NCBI GenBank assembly: GCA_964491265.1
Contig: CAZBFP010000012.1
Span: 1 to 64,000 of the forward strand
Length of the DNA stretch: 64,000 nt
DNA from: JBBAGC01 sp964491265
GTDB taxonomy: Bacteria > Spirochaetota > UBA4802 > UBA5550
Reading direction: 5' to 3'
A program made the position numbers and the translations under genes. The notes beneath the pieces were generated by a model that saw only the letters and a list, made by a program, of their open reading frames with translations, ran no database searches and was not told where the DNA came from. Numbering within the stretch: position 1 is the first letter of the stretch; every line of letters starts with the position of its first letter. Shown piece by piece: positions 8,007 through 17,822 of the stretch.

Positions 8007-10412
8007 TCAGGAATTCAATTTTTCCGACCGCTCCTTAAAAAGAAAATGGTATAAAACATCGCTGTAGCGATCCATCTCCTCCTTCCCCTTTTCCGCAACA
8101 GAGAAGCGCCAGAACCCGTAAAGCTTGGTCTGTTTAATAAGGCTGCTGCTGTAAAGTTTCCATGTATAATTCTCCCTTACTCTGGAAACACCCGCTTCAG
8201 ATACACTCTGCCATAAATCCTTATGCTTTGAACTTTCCCTGTAAAATTCTTCAAGTCCCTTTGCAATAAGCTCCGGTTTACTTGTATTAATCAGAAACCC
8301 GCTTTTACCATGCTCAATAATTTCTGAAGGCCCGCCAAAAATTGGCCCGAATGTGGGAAGCCCGGAAAGCATAGCCTCAAGAATCGTGAGGCCGAAAGCT
8401 TCAAAAAGCGCCGGCTGTACAAAAATACCTTTATAGTCTGCTATGATTCTGTAAACCTCACCAGTATCTATTTTATTAACACTGGGGAGCCACCTTATTT
8501 TACCTTCAAGTTTACAGCGCGAAATAAGTTCATGGGCTTTATTGATCTCGTTTCTCTCTTCATGGTCAGATGATGCCATAGGATCGATTGTCCCTGCGGC
8601 AAAGATAAGATTAAAATTACTTTTCAGAATTTCGCTTAACCCGAATGCTTCAATTAATCCGGTAATATTTTTAATCCTGTCAAATCTTGCCATTGTAAAA
8701 ATCGGCGGCAATGAAGGATCATCAAGTGTACCGAAAATATCAGCAGTTGTATCCGTAAAAAGACGTTTCTCCCATTTCTCACGCTTCATTTCAACACGGT
8801 TCTCCCTCTCATTATAGGGGAAATATACCTTTTCATCAACCCCGGGAGGAATTACATTAAATTTGGGAGCAAATAGATTAACCCCACCCTTAACCTGCAT
8901 AAGGCCGGGCATGGTAAAAAACTGGTACGACTCGTACTGCCCCATTGTGTCCTCTGTCCCGATAATCTCCTGGTGGGTACTTGCAATAATAAAATCAGAC
9001 CTGTTCATAGAGATCATATCAGCAGTAAAATGCATGGAAAAATTATAATGTTCCTCAAAGTCCTTCCAGTATAAATCGGAGAAAAGATATTTCGTTTTTT
9101 CCAATGCATGAGCAATAGAGCACTGTATAACATTCATTTTTTCAGCAATTAATGACGCAACCAGATTGCCGTCAGAATAATTACCTATTATTAAATCAGG
9201 CCTCCCCTGCATTTCCCCCTGTATTTCAGGAACAGCATCAAAAGCAAACCTGTCAAGATAGGGCCATATATTAAACCTGGTTACCCACTCCCTTAGATCA
9301 TTATTTTTCTCATCTTTAAAGGGGAGACGAAGTATCCAGCAGTTATCAGTATCATGAATCTGTTCCTTCCTTAAATTACATGTTGTTTCTCCAGCCTCAG
9401 GTATAAGCCTGGTAAGGACTATGATCTGCGGTTTTATTTTAAGCCCCGATTTACGGATATCCTCCTGCAGATGTTTTTCCAGAGCCCTTACCTGATCAAG
9501 AATATAAATTACCTGTCCCCCTGTATCCGGTTTCCCCAGAACCTTTTCCTGGGCAAACCAGCCATGAGGAGAAACAATAACCACCCTGGAAATAAGGGGC
9601 ATGGGAACCCTGCTTATAAACTCCTCAAAGCCTTCAACTGAAGGTTCATTCAGCAGATCAAGGAGAATCTGCATTGACTGCACCATAGACTCAACTGTGT
9701 CGCCCCATCCCGGTTCAAATCCGAACTTCCGGAGCTGGCGTTCAACATCATCATGTCTGGTTTCACTCCTTTTCCCCTTAAGCCATCTCAGCATATTCTC
9801 AAGACTATGGTAAAATGATCCATAATCCTTTATCACAGAACTGTTTAATAAAATCTGCTGCCCGTTATAATTATGAAGCTTGAGAAAGTTAAAAAGGTTA
9901 TCATTCCACTTTTCCGGGCTGTTGAAAATTCCGCTTGCCAGATATCTGGTTAAAAAATTTATTCCATGTCCTATTTTTTTCGGATTCTTAATATTCGGTG
10001 TATAATCATAAAATGGAAGATAATCTATCTTTAAATTTTTACCCGGCTTTGAAGGGCCCGATACTTTCTCATCTTTAAAATCCAGGTATTCATCCAGTGT
10101 AATCTCCTCCATCACTTCAGTATCAATCCTGAAGCTGTAGAACCTGTACCTTGCGATATCGTAGCGATGCATTAAAATAATGTAGTCCTCATTTACAAAA
10201 AGCTCCTGAATCTTCCTTATAAACTGATAAACAGAAGAACCGCTTTTTGTTTTTATCTGCCCCCCTCTTTTAATTAAGAACTCCTCGTATATTAAAAGAA
10301 GATCATTCCGGAGAAGGATTCTTTCTTTTTCTTCAGCAATTATATACACAAGCTCCCTGAACTCGCTGAATTCTTTTTTATTAATCAGTTTCTCTTTCAG
10401 TTTAATTGACAT
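8007..10412 (-). CDS. Sucrose synthase
   Basis: An 801-residue GT4-family enzyme that reversibly converts sucrose plus NDP into NDP-glucose and fructose in the cytoplasm. The length matches bacterial and plant sucrose synthases. The hallmark VVIVSPHGWFAQ...GKPDTGGQV lies near 278-310, and the C-terminal nucleotide-sugar site has the E-x7-E motif in FEAFGLTILEAML near 680. The start chosen is the ATG at 10412, because a strong AAAGGAGG sits about 9 bases upstream; an in-frame start 12 codons earlier has none. It is third in the fructokinase, SPS, sucrose synthase gene order, 97 bases after the SPS stop. It probably runs toward sucrose cleavage, feeding the fructokinase, but the direction cannot be read from sequence. 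Confidence 0.93.
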   Translation of the reverse strand: MSIKLKEKLINKKEFSEFRELVYIIAEEKERILLRNDLLLIYEEFLIKRGGQIKTKSGSSVYQFIRKIQELFVNEDYIILMHRYDIARYRFYSFRIDTEVMEEITLDEYLDFKDEKVSGPSKPGKNLKIDYLPFYDYTPNIKNPKKIGHGINFLTRYLASGIFNSPEKWNDNLFNFLKLHNYNGQQILLNSSVIKDYGSFYHSLENMLRWLKGKRSETRHDDVERQLRKFGFEPGWGDTVESMVQSMQILLDLLNEPSVEGFEEFISRVPMPLISRVVIVSPHGWFAQEKVLGKPDTGGQVIYILDQVRALEKHLQEDIRKSGLKIKPQIIVLTRLIPEAGETTCNLRKEQIHDTDNCWILRLPFKDEKNNDLREWVTRFNIWPYLDRFAFDAVPEIQGEMQGRPDLIIGNYSDGNLVASLIAEKMNVIQCSIAHALEKTKYLFSDLYWKDFEEHYNFSMHFTADMISMNRSDFIIASTHQEIIGTEDTMGQYESYQFFTMPGLMQVKGGVNLFAPKFNVIPPGVDEKVYFPYNERENRVEMKREKWEKRLFTDTTADIFGTLDDPSLPPIFTMARFDRIKNITGLIEAFGLSEILKSNFNLIFAAGTIDPMASSDHEERNEINKAHELISRCKLEGKIRWLPSVNKIDTGEVYRIIADYKGIFVQPALFEAFGLTILEAMLSGLPTFGPIFGGPSEIIEHGKSGFLINTSKPELIAKGLEEFYRESSKHKDLWQSVSEAGVSRVRENYTWKLYSSSLIKQTKLYGFWRFSVAEKGKEEMDRYSDVLYHFLFKERSEKLNS

Positions 10413-10445
10413 TACCTTCTCCTCCTTTAAAATATTAAACAGCCT

Positions 10446-10482
10446 CACTGTTAATTCCTTAACTTTTATTTAAAATAAAATA
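10446..10482. repeat. Solo end of the family A dispersed repeat
   Basis: The segment begins CACTGTTAATTCCTTAACTT and continues with an A/T stretch ending AAAATACG. It closely matches one end of the family A copies near 24.7 and 40.25 kb. No GC-rich core or opposite end is present, so it appears to be a decayed or partial copy lying in the spacer between the SPS and sucrose synthase genes. Confidence 0.5.
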
Positions 10483-10509
10483 CGTTTAGTTTATAATAAA
10501 GCGCTCTCT

Positions 10510-12702
10510 CTATTTCTTTTCAGAATGATCAGGAATTTTATAATTTTCTATACCCTCACTAATCCCTGCAGAACAGGGCCTGCTGGAAAAAAATATATGT
10601 CTTAAGCCCTTAAGCTTTTCCAGTTCCGGGCTGTAATTACCCACAACAATAGCCTTTGGCTCACCTCTAAGCATGTCCTCATCATTTCCGGAATCTCCTG
10701 CAACAATAAAATTTTCCAGAGGTATACTCCACTTATAGCTTATATAACGTATAGCCTTCCCCTTGGAAGCTCTATAGGGAAGAATATCGAGGAACTCATT
10801 GTGTGAATAGATAAGGCTGTACCTGATCTTTTTCTCCGTAAGCCTGGAGTGAATCTTTTTAAAATTCTGCTTATCATAGTCCATATTATAGCTGATCTTA
10901 TAATTACGCTGTGCAGGCTCCTCCTGGTATTCAAGAAAATCGAAGCTTTCCAGTTCCTTTTTAATAATATCTCCTGTCCATTTATGGGAAATATGCGCCT
11001 CCCATCCTCTATCGTAAATTAATTCCGGGCCGTAGTAAATCTCCGATCCCACTGATGAAATAATTATATCCGGGTCAGGTATGCCGTGCTTTTTTAAATA
11101 AGTGACTGCTGAATCGACTGTACGACCTGTTGCAACGCCGAATCCTGTGGTTTTTCTATTCCGCTGAATATATTCTATTAATTCCTGAAGTCCCGAATTG
11201 TCATCACCAATAAGAGTATTGTCTATATCAGTTATTATCATATAATTCAGTCCCGTAAGTCTCTTCCCTATTCTATCTCCAAGGTAAGGTTCTTTTACAA
11301 CATTCTTCTTCTGTTGCGCCACCAGCCTGTCAAGTGAATCAAGATACCTGTCCACATGAGACTCCCAGGTATAATGCTTACGGACATTTACTATTCCGTT
11401 TTTTGAGTACTCACTCCATTTTTCATCATTAACCAGAATCGATTTTATATTTGAAGCTATATCCTTTTCATTCAAAGGGTTTACAATCACGCCGTTTTTA
11501 CAATTTTTGATTATATCAATCGGCCCCCCGTCATTTGTTGCAACAATCGGGAGACCACATGCGGCAGCCTCAAGCAATGTTAAACCAAAAGGTTCTGTAA
11601 GAGCCGCATTTACAAATACTCCTTTCCTTTCAGCTGTAATTCTATACAGTTCCGGAACCTCAAGTTCAAAATCATGTTTTTTGGGAATCGCCATCTTACC
11701 GTAAAGATCATACTTATCCATAAGGAGAAGCATCTCAGTAAGAACACCCCTTTCATTATCCTCCTTATCATGGATATCCTTTCTTATTCCTGCAAAAACA
11801 GCAAGATTGGCAATAGCCTGAAGCTCCCGATCCTCACCATAGGCTTTAATCAATCCGGAAATATTTTTTCTTTTATCAGGCCTACAAAGAGCAAGGATAA
11901 GAGGTTTATCCGGATAGATCAAAAACCTGTTAAGTTCCCGGATCACAGAGGCCTTTGCATGAAGGCGCAACTCATCCCTTGCAGATTCAGAAACCAGGTC
12001 ATGATAGTAGGGATAGAACTTCTCTATATCAATACCTGGCGGAATCACAGATGCATTAATGCCGCCCGAATTATTATAAAGACCATACTGCTCCTTAAGC
12101 TCCTGATTTGTACTGCAGATAACCAGATCTGTATTTTTTAAAACATCCTCTTCTTTTTTGATGCGGTAATTAATCCGGTATTTTTTTATAATATCATCTT
12201 CATCCATCCCTTCTGAAAGAAGCCTGCTGAGTTTCACCCTTCCAAGCGAATGACCGGTGAAAATAAAATTTATACCGAAAATCTCTGAAAGCTCCATTGC
12301 AACATATCCGGCATCTGCATAATGCCCATGGACAAAGTCAGGGATTTCACCTTCACTCTTTATAAATTTTATAGTCTTGTCTATATACTCCTGCATGTGA
12401 GGCCATAACAATTCCTTACGAATATACTTCCTGCCGCCGCACTTAATTCTGACAATACGGAGTTTATCATTAATCTTCTCAACCGGTATTGAATAGCTTT
12501 CGTCAATATCCTTCTGATCAATAAACCGTGTAAAAAGATCAACCTTCCTCACCCTCTTCGAAGCACTGAGATTATTCGCCAGTTCAACAAGATACTTTAT
12601 CTGCCCTCCTGTATCAGCATCCCGCCCCAGTTCCATATTTTCCATCCTCAACAGACCATGTATGCTGAAAAGCTGAATATAGTACCCCTTCTCCTTTTCC
12701 AT
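10510..12702 (-). CDS. Bifunctional sucrose-phosphate synthase / sucrose-phosphatase
   Basis: A 730-residue fusion. Residues 1-470 form a GT4 glycosyltransferase making sucrose-6-phosphate from NDP-glucose and fructose-6-phosphate: the N-terminal IHGLLRMENMELGRDADTGGQ region and the EPFGLTLLEAAACGLP donor-site motif are classic SPS. Residues from about 488 form a HAD phosphatase with catalytic DxDxT (ITDIDNTLI) and the acidic GDSGNDEDM motif near the end, which would release free sucrose. SPS-SPP fusions occur in bacteria and plants. The start overlaps the fructokinase stop, so the two are translationally coupled. Confidence 0.92.
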   Translation of the reverse strand: MEKEKGYYIQLFSIHGLLRMENMELGRDADTGGQIKYLVELANNLSASKRVRKVDLFTRFIDQKDIDESYSIPVEKINDKLRIVRIKCGGRKYIRKELLWPHMQEYIDKTIKFIKSEGEIPDFVHGHYADAGYVAMELSEIFGINFIFTGHSLGRVKLSRLLSEGMDEDDIIKKYRINYRIKKEEDVLKNTDLVICSTNQELKEQYGLYNNSGGINASVIPPGIDIEKFYPYYHDLVSESARDELRLHAKASVIRELNRFLIYPDKPLILALCRPDKRKNISGLIKAYGEDRELQAIANLAVFAGIRKDIHDKEDNERGVLTEMLLLMDKYDLYGKMAIPKKHDFELEVPELYRITAERKGVFVNAALTEPFGLTLLEAAACGLPIVATNDGGPIDIIKNCKNGVIVNPLNEKDIASNIKSILVNDEKWSEYSKNGIVNVRKHYTWESHVDRYLDSLDRLVAQQKKNVVKEPYLGDRIGKRLTGLNYMIITDIDNTLIGDDNSGLQELIEYIQRNRKTTGFGVATGRTVDSAVTYLKKHGIPDPDIIISSVGSEIYYGPELIYDRGWEAHISHKWTGDIIKKELESFDFLEYQEEPAQRNYKISYNMDYDKQNFKKIHSRLTEKKIRYSLIYSHNEFLDILPYRASKGKAIRYISYKWSIPLENFIVAGDSGNDEDMLRGEPKAIVVGNYSPELEKLKGLRHIFFSSRPCSAGISEGIENYKIPDHSEKK

Positions 12703-13598
12703 TACCCCGGCTCCTGAAGATTAATTATTTCATTATAAATTTTTATATCATCAGGCAGGGCGCCCTCTACAGAGCAGACCGCTCCTGAAAGTTTTATCCC
12801 CGCTTCCAGAATCATCTGCGGATCCCTGCCGTTTAATATCCCCCAGGCTGCTGCTGCTGAAAAAGCATCCCCTGCACCTACTGTATCAGCAATTTTATCT
12901 ATCTTATCCGGTACCCTGGAGTAAATTCTCCCTTTATCCAGCAGCTTAACTGCATCTGCCCCGTCTGTAAGAAGTATTGTTTTAATGCTCTGCGATTCTG
13001 ATAGAAACTTTAAAGAATATTCATCCGGTTTATCAATAGAGTATATGTTCATAATCTCTTTCATTTCGTCCCTGTTGATTTTAAGTATATCCGAGTAATG
13101 AAGTGACTGTTTAATAATTTTTTCACTACAACCCCCGGGACGGAGATTAAGATCGCAGAACTTCAGGAATCGGGAACCTTTCGATTCCAGAAAATCCTTC
13201 AAAGCTGCAAAAGAACGGGTTGTCCTCTGAACAAGTGTGCCGAAATATATAAGGCCTTCACTATAATCCCCGGAAACCCTCTGTGCTGAATCAAAGGAAA
13301 TATAGTCCCATGCAGCATCATCTGCTATTTTAAAATCGGGAACCCCCAGGTCATCAAGCTTAACATATACCTTCCCGGTTTCATGGTCAGGATCAATCTG
13401 TATATCTGAAGGATTAAGGCCTTTAAGCTCAACATACCTTATAATATCTCTTCCTTCACTGTCATCACCAACACGCGAAATAAACTTCACATCAAGGCCG
13501 AAATTTTTCATGTGAACAGAAAAATTAAAGGGGGCTCCCCCTATTCTCCTGTAATTTTCAAAAATATCAATGAGGATTTCACCTGCAGCAATAATCAT
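12702..13598 (-). CDS. PfkB-family carbohydrate kinase, probable fructokinase
   Basis: A 298-residue ribokinase/PfkB-family sugar kinase. The N-terminal GG motif is in RRIGGAPFNFSVHMKNFG (about 17-34) and the C-terminal signature with the catalytic Asp is DTVGAGDAFSAAA (about 238-250). The genetic linkage to sucrose synthase and SPS argues for fructokinase activity, returning fructose released from sucrose to fructose-6-phosphate. It is the first gene of the operon; a GAGGTG ribosome-binding site precedes the ATG and a promoter candidate lies about 70 bases upstream. Substrate preference is inferred from context. Confidence 0.87.
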   Translation of the reverse strand: MIIAAGEILIDIFENYRRIGGAPFNFSVHMKNFGLDVKFISRVGDDSEGRDIIRYVELKGLNPSDIQIDPDHETGKVYVKLDDLGVPDFKIADDAAWDYISFDSAQRVSGDYSEGLIYFGTLVQRTTRSFAALKDFLESKGSRFLKFCDLNLRPGGCSEKIIKQSLHYSDILKINRDEMKEIMNIYSIDKPDEYSLKFLSESQSIKTILLTDGADAVKLLDKGRIYSRVPDKIDKIADTVGAGDAFSAAAAWGILNGRDPQMILEAGIKLSGAVCSVEGALPDDIKIYNEIINLQEPG

Positions 13599-13673
13599 TA
13601 ATCTTTCACCTCATCCTGTTCTTCCCTTATATAAAGATAATAGAAGCATAGAATCATATACATATAAATTAAT

Positions 13674-13710
13674 AGAATATTGATGAGAGGTAAATAGTAC
13701 AAGGGTACTA
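13674..13710 (-). promoter_or_regulatory. Promoter and palindromic operator candidate for the sucrose operon
   Basis: Read on the minus strand, a -35 box TTGTAC (13697-13702) and a -10 box TATTCT (13674-13679) are 17 bases apart and point to the fructokinase gene. The -35 box lies inside a perfect inverted repeat TAGTAC-N4-GTACTA (13695-13710), which is well placed for a repressor or activator. No regulator gene for sucrose is adjacent. Confidence 0.45.
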
Positions 13711-13899
13711 ATTTTGAAAGGAAATACTCCTATAATAAGACTAAAATGAATAATCAATAAACCGCATATAAAGAATAGCCGTATTCATAATTAAAATTTG
13801 CTTTACACCCTTTTATTGATTAGTTACCTTACATAAGCTTAAAAAAAATCAGGATAAGATCTGTAAAAAAAAAGGGATGAACAATACAGGATTATATAA

Positions 13900-15942
13900 A
13901 TGAACAGCCTATCAGGTCTCCCTTTTACATATACAGGTGTCTCCATATTTCTTTCAGGCTTTGCTTTTTTTGCAATTATCAGAATCTTATATTCCTATAA
14001 AACATCCGGAATTAGAATTCTCCCGCAATTACTCTTAATTCTAACATCAGGTTTATATATAATTTTCAGCACCCTTTCCCTTCTTCTGCTTAATTACGGT
14101 TTAGACAGATACTTTGTAATTGCAGGGGAAGTTTCACTGCTGCTGTTTTTAACAGCAATACCATATATGCTTTCAAAAGTACTCAGATTAAACAGCATAC
14201 AGAATAAAGTTAATACTATCCTGATCATGACCGGGGCAGTATTTTTTCTTCTTATTACTACAGCAGTTATCATTTATCCCGGTCTTCTTTCACCTGAATC
14301 GGGTATAAGTTCACCCTCTCAGTTGATAAAGAAATCTGCTCCAGAGAATCCGTCCTTCATGGTAATTTTAATTGATCTGTTACTGGTGATTTATATTATT
14401 TATTCAATTTCACTTATATCACTATCTATAATATATAACAAAATCCGGATCCCTGTAAAAAATATTCTCATAGCACTTGGCATACTCCTCTATTTCAACT
14501 TGATAGGTTTTTATATTCTTTTCTTTTATAAGGGTTATGCAGGACATGTGAGTACATTATACCCGCACACCAGTACAGGTATGGCCCTTTTTATATTATT
14601 TATTCATTTTTCAGTCTCTGAAATTTATTCAGATTATCTGGCAAACCTCATGGAAAATAAAACCGCTATGGAGTATGAACTGTTCAATGATCCCATGCTT
14701 AATATTTATAACAGGAAAAAATTTATTAAGGACCTGACAGTAAAGCTGGAGAATACAGAAGATCCGGACGCGTCATTCTCACTGATTTTTATTGATATTG
14801 ATGACTTTCAGGATTTTAATGATTCATTCGGAGAAAAGACGGGTGATCAGTTACTTAATCTGCTCAGTGAGAGGCTTATAGAAAATTTTTCACAGGAGGG
14901 TGATTTATACAGAATAGGTGGTGATGATTTTGCTTTCATACTTGAAAAAAATCAAAGTGTAACTAAAACAAAAGAAATCACCAGAAAGATCATTTCTTCA
15001 CTGCGCAACCCTTTCCCTATTTCCGGCAATTCATACCTTGTGAGCGCAAGCCTTGGAATACTTCATCTCCCTGGTCACGGCAATGATATTGATACTATAT
15101 TTGATAATGCCTATAGTGTTATGCGCAAAGCCAAAATAAATAAAAATACATACGCAGAATTTTCCGATAAAATTACCGATTCCTCTTCAAAAAAAATAAA
15201 TATAATTAATCTTTTACGAACCAGCATTTCACTGGATCAGTTCACTCTATTCTACCAGCCAGTTGTAGACAGCAGCGGAAAAATGGTATATGCCGAATCC
15301 CTTCTCAGATGCACAAATCCGGATCCCGCAATAGGGGGGCCAGGCCATTTTATCCCCCTTATGGAGAGAGCGGGACTAATAAAAGATATAGATGACATGG
15401 TTATTCGCAAAGCTTTTTACGATATGGAGATGCGGATAAAGCAGCGTTTCGACATAAGCATAAACCTCTCCACAAATCAGCTTGTAAGCTCAGATTATTG
15501 CGAATTCCTCTCTGCATTTGCAGCACAACACAGCATTGAACCTGAAAAGATAACACTGGAGATCCTGGAGAACGAACTTATAGAGAACCTTGAAGCGGGG
15601 AGGGAAAATCTTTTAAAGCTTAAAAGGAAAGGATTCCGCATAGCCATAGACGATTTTGGCAAAGGCTACTCCTCTCTTTCCTATTTATCTGAACTGCCGG
15701 TTGATATACTTAAAATAGATATGGCCTTTGTGCAGACAATGCCGGGTGACCGGAAAAAGGAAGCCATTGTTGAGCATATAATAAACATGGCCCACTCCCT
15801 GGGACTGCATGTTGTTGCTGAAGGTTTTGAACTTAAAGAACAGTTTGAATTTTTCAAAAAGCTGGGATGTGATAATTTCCAGGGATATTACTTTTCCCGT
15901 CCTCTTCCGCTGGATAATCTAATTGAAGAGTATCTGGAATAA
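13900..15942 (+). CDS. Membrane-bound GGDEF-EAL protein (c-di-GMP turnover)
   Basis: A 680-residue protein. The first about 245 residues hold seven or eight hydrophobic helices with no recognisable sensory family. A GGDEF domain follows (about 255-420), with active-site motif GGDDF in YRIGGDDFAF. An EAL domain (about 430-680) has ESLLR in place of EALLR, keeping the metal-ligand Glu, plus NLSTNQL, ENELIE and DDFGKGYSSL, KIDMAFV and AEGFE. Both catalytic centres look usable, so net synthesis or breakdown cannot be predicted. It diverges from the sucrose operon and converges with the next gene without spacer. No strong promoter was found in the 301-base upstream gap apart from the divergent sucrose promoter. 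Confidence 0.9.
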   Translation: MNSLSGLPFTYTGVSIFLSGFAFFAIIRILYSYKTSGIRILPQLLLILTSGLYIIFSTLSLLLLNYGLDRYFVIAGEVSLLLFLTAIPYMLSKVLRLNSIQNKVNTILIMTGAVFFLLITTAVIIYPGLLSPESGISSPSQLIKKSAPENPSFMVILIDLLLVIYIIYSISLISLSIIYNKIRIPVKNILIALGILLYFNLIGFYILFFYKGYAGHVSTLYPHTSTGMALFILFIHFSVSEIYSDYLANLMENKTAMEYELFNDPMLNIYNRKKFIKDLTVKLENTEDPDASFSLIFIDIDDFQDFNDSFGEKTGDQLLNLLSERLIENFSQEGDLYRIGGDDFAFILEKNQSVTKTKEITRKIISSLRNPFPISGNSYLVSASLGILHLPGHGNDIDTIFDNAYSVMRKAKINKNTYAEFSDKITDSSSKKINIINLLRTSISLDQFTLFYQPVVDSSGKMVYAESLLRCTNPDPAIGGPGHFIPLMERAGLIKDIDDMVIRKAFYDMEMRIKQRFDISINLSTNQLVSSDYCEFLSAFAAQHSIEPEKITLEILENELIENLEAGRENLLKLKRKGFRIAIDDFGKGYSSLSYLSELPVDILKIDMAFVQTMPGDRKKEAIVEHIINMAHSLGLHVVAEGFELKEQFEFFKKLGCDNFQGYYFSRPLPLDNLIEEYLE

Positions 15943-16980
15943 CTAATCGAGGGCAATACCTGTAGGGATGCCTACAGTATTCAGAAAAACTTCAACCCCG
16001 GAGTCCGGATAGTCCATATCCCCCCGGTAGATTCTTTTGTCTGATGCTGAAATCCAGTATATTTTCCGGCTGTTCAGATCTAAAGCGATCTTACTTATGT
16101 CAAAACCATCAGCAGCTATCCACTCTTCAGAATTTGCCAGATTAAGATCAGATCTCATTATTGCCGGCGAACCTGAAGTATGTTTTACATAATATACATA
16201 ACCTCCCCGGCCGTCCACAGCTATCCCTTTAAAAGGAATAGAGTCCCCACCCGGACCGGAACCTGATAAATCAGCCAGATTTGAATTCGTATTCAAATCA
16301 AGCTCTCTCATAAATAATGATCCCGAATTTCCGCTTCCAGATGGTGTTCCTATATCATAGTATGAATTTGAAGAAAAATAGATTTTTCTGTTTATGGTAT
16401 CGACACAGATGGAATATATATGATTATAAACTACGTCACTCGCCCACCTTAATTCACTTAAAAGGATGAGATCCGAATCTGATTTCCATACATTATTCAA
16501 TAGGCCAGGAACATCTCTATATTCATTCCAGAATAATTCTCTTCCGGATTTATCAAAAGAGAGTGCCGACGGCCCGAAATCAGTGTTTGGCGAATACACA
16601 AAAATATTTCCGCTGCCTTCAGTTCCTGTTCTCCTGATATGATAGTTCCCTGAACTATCTTCTACTGCCCTGAAAATGTACCTTCCTGACCTTTCTACTG
16701 CGATATCAAGAGAAATATGATCTGAGCTTATAATTCTCTTTCTCCCTGTGCCATCACTATATATGCGGTTTACACTGCCGTTTTCTTCCGACCAGTAGAT
16801 AAGCGAAGGACCGTCAAATAATGTTTCAAACTCCCCGCCGCAGGAATAAAGCGGGAGTGATACAATAAAAATCTTCAGCAGAAGAGATAAAAAATATATC
16901 ACCAGTAAAATTATATTTTTAACACCGCCAATTCCCCGGCTAATAATATCTCTGTAATAATTATATATTCTGTTAATCAT
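15943..16980 (-). CDS. YWTD-like beta-propeller lipoprotein
   Basis: A protein of about 345 residues from the ATG at 16980, which lies two bases after the upstream stop; a TTG two codons earlier is less likely. A hydrophobic segment (about 22-42) ends in a lipobox-like LYSC, suggesting an exported lipoprotein with an unusually long N-terminal region. The rest holds repeats of the LDL-receptor YWTD type: LIYWSEENGSVNRIYSDGTG, RKIYFSS, YVYYVKH and RKIYWISASDKRIYRGDMDY, ending GIPTGIALD. Such propellers bind proteins or ligands. It is the last gene of a four-gene minus-strand set that begins with a GGDEF protein. Confidence 0.7.
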   Translation of the reverse strand: MINRIYNYYRDIISRGIGGVKNIILLVIYFLSLLLKIFIVSLPLYSCGGEFETLFDGPSLIYWSEENGSVNRIYSDGTGRKRIISSDHISLDIAVERSGRYIFRAVEDSSGNYHIRRTGTEGSGNIFVYSPNTDFGPSALSFDKSGRELFWNEYRDVPGLLNNVWKSDSDLILLSELRWASDVVYNHIYSICVDTINRKIYFSSNSYYDIGTPSGSGNSGSLFMRELDLNTNSNLADLSGSGPGGDSIPFKGIAVDGRGGYVYYVKHTSGSPAIMRSDLNLANSEEWIAADGFDISKIALDLNSRKIYWISASDKRIYRGDMDYPDSGVEVFLNTVGIPTGIALD

Positions 16981-16982
16981 AA

Positions 16983-17810
16983 TCAAAACATACGTCCTAA
17001 ACCGAGGCTTAATCCCAGGCTTGTAAGGGGAGCGTAGCTGTCGTACATATAATCAAACCTTAGCCGGGGAGTAACTATCACCGAAGAAAAATTATATTCC
17101 GGTCCTGCAAGGATGGTAAAATTCCACTTTACCCCGTCCGATTCTTTATCCCCGTTTTTTACGGAATAGTATCCAAGCCCCATTAATCCTGACAAGCGCC
17201 AGTTGAAATCGAACCCCAGGATAGAATGCTGGAAGCTCCATACAGGCCCTGCAGAAAAGGAAAGGCTCTCAATACTTTTTTCCCCTTCTGCTGAGTATAA
17301 ATAACCGGCTCCGCACTCGATATCACTTATATTTAATTTTTCCGCAGATTTAATAAAATCCGCTGGAATTATTACTGAAGAAAAAATACCCATGCCTGAA
17401 GGGATCTCAGGTTTTATATCCCCGTAATTTCTGCTGTAGAAAAAATTAAGCCCTGCGTAAATTCCGCCGGTTTCATCAGCCTCAACTTTTTCTGATTCAA
17501 CCTGCTCATTAAGCTCCATCGCTTCAGACTGGTAATTCAATTTTACATCCTCTTCATAAACATTTAACCCAAATTTACTCAGAATTTCAACATCCTCTCT
17601 AGAACCTTCTGTTCGATGGATTTCTTTAATCAGATCATAATTAACAATAGACACGCCGTGGTAATTTGCGAATTTAATATATTCCGGATATTTATCCTCA
17701 ATAATTTCACCGCTCAGGATCATATCATTGTTTAGAATCAGAATATCAGCTGCCAGATTCAAACAGATTACAAACAGAAAACTTATAAAGAAAAAAAATT
17801 TTTTAACCAT
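16983..17810 (-). CDS. Exported protein with small beta-barrel-like domain and predicted outer-membrane barrel
   Basis: No named family was recognised in this 275-residue protein. A signal peptide spans about 1-20. Residues 24-70 form a short beta-rich unit (NDMILSGEIIED, then VSIVNYDLIKEIHR) that parallels the C-terminus of the upstream TPR protein. The second half consists of alternating hydrophobic strands ending in an aromatic residue (LGLGRMF), as in outer-membrane barrels. It lies 12 bases downstream of the TPR gene and just before the beta-propeller gene, so the three probably act together at the envelope. Confidence 0.65.
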   Translation of the reverse strand: MVKKFFFFISFLFVICLNLAADILILNNDMILSGEIIEDKYPEYIKFANYHGVSIVNYDLIKEIHRTEGSREDVEILSKFGLNVYEEDVKLNYQSEAMELNEQVESEKVEADETGGIYAGLNFFYSRNYGDIKPEIPSGMGIFSSVIIPADFIKSAEKLNISDIECGAGYLYSAEGEKSIESLSFSAGPVWSFQHSILGFDFNWRLSGLMGLGYYSVKNGDKESDGVKWNFTILAGPEYNFSSVIVTPRLRFDYMYDSYAPLTSLGLSLGLGRMF

Positions 17811-17822
17811 AAGCGGCCCATA

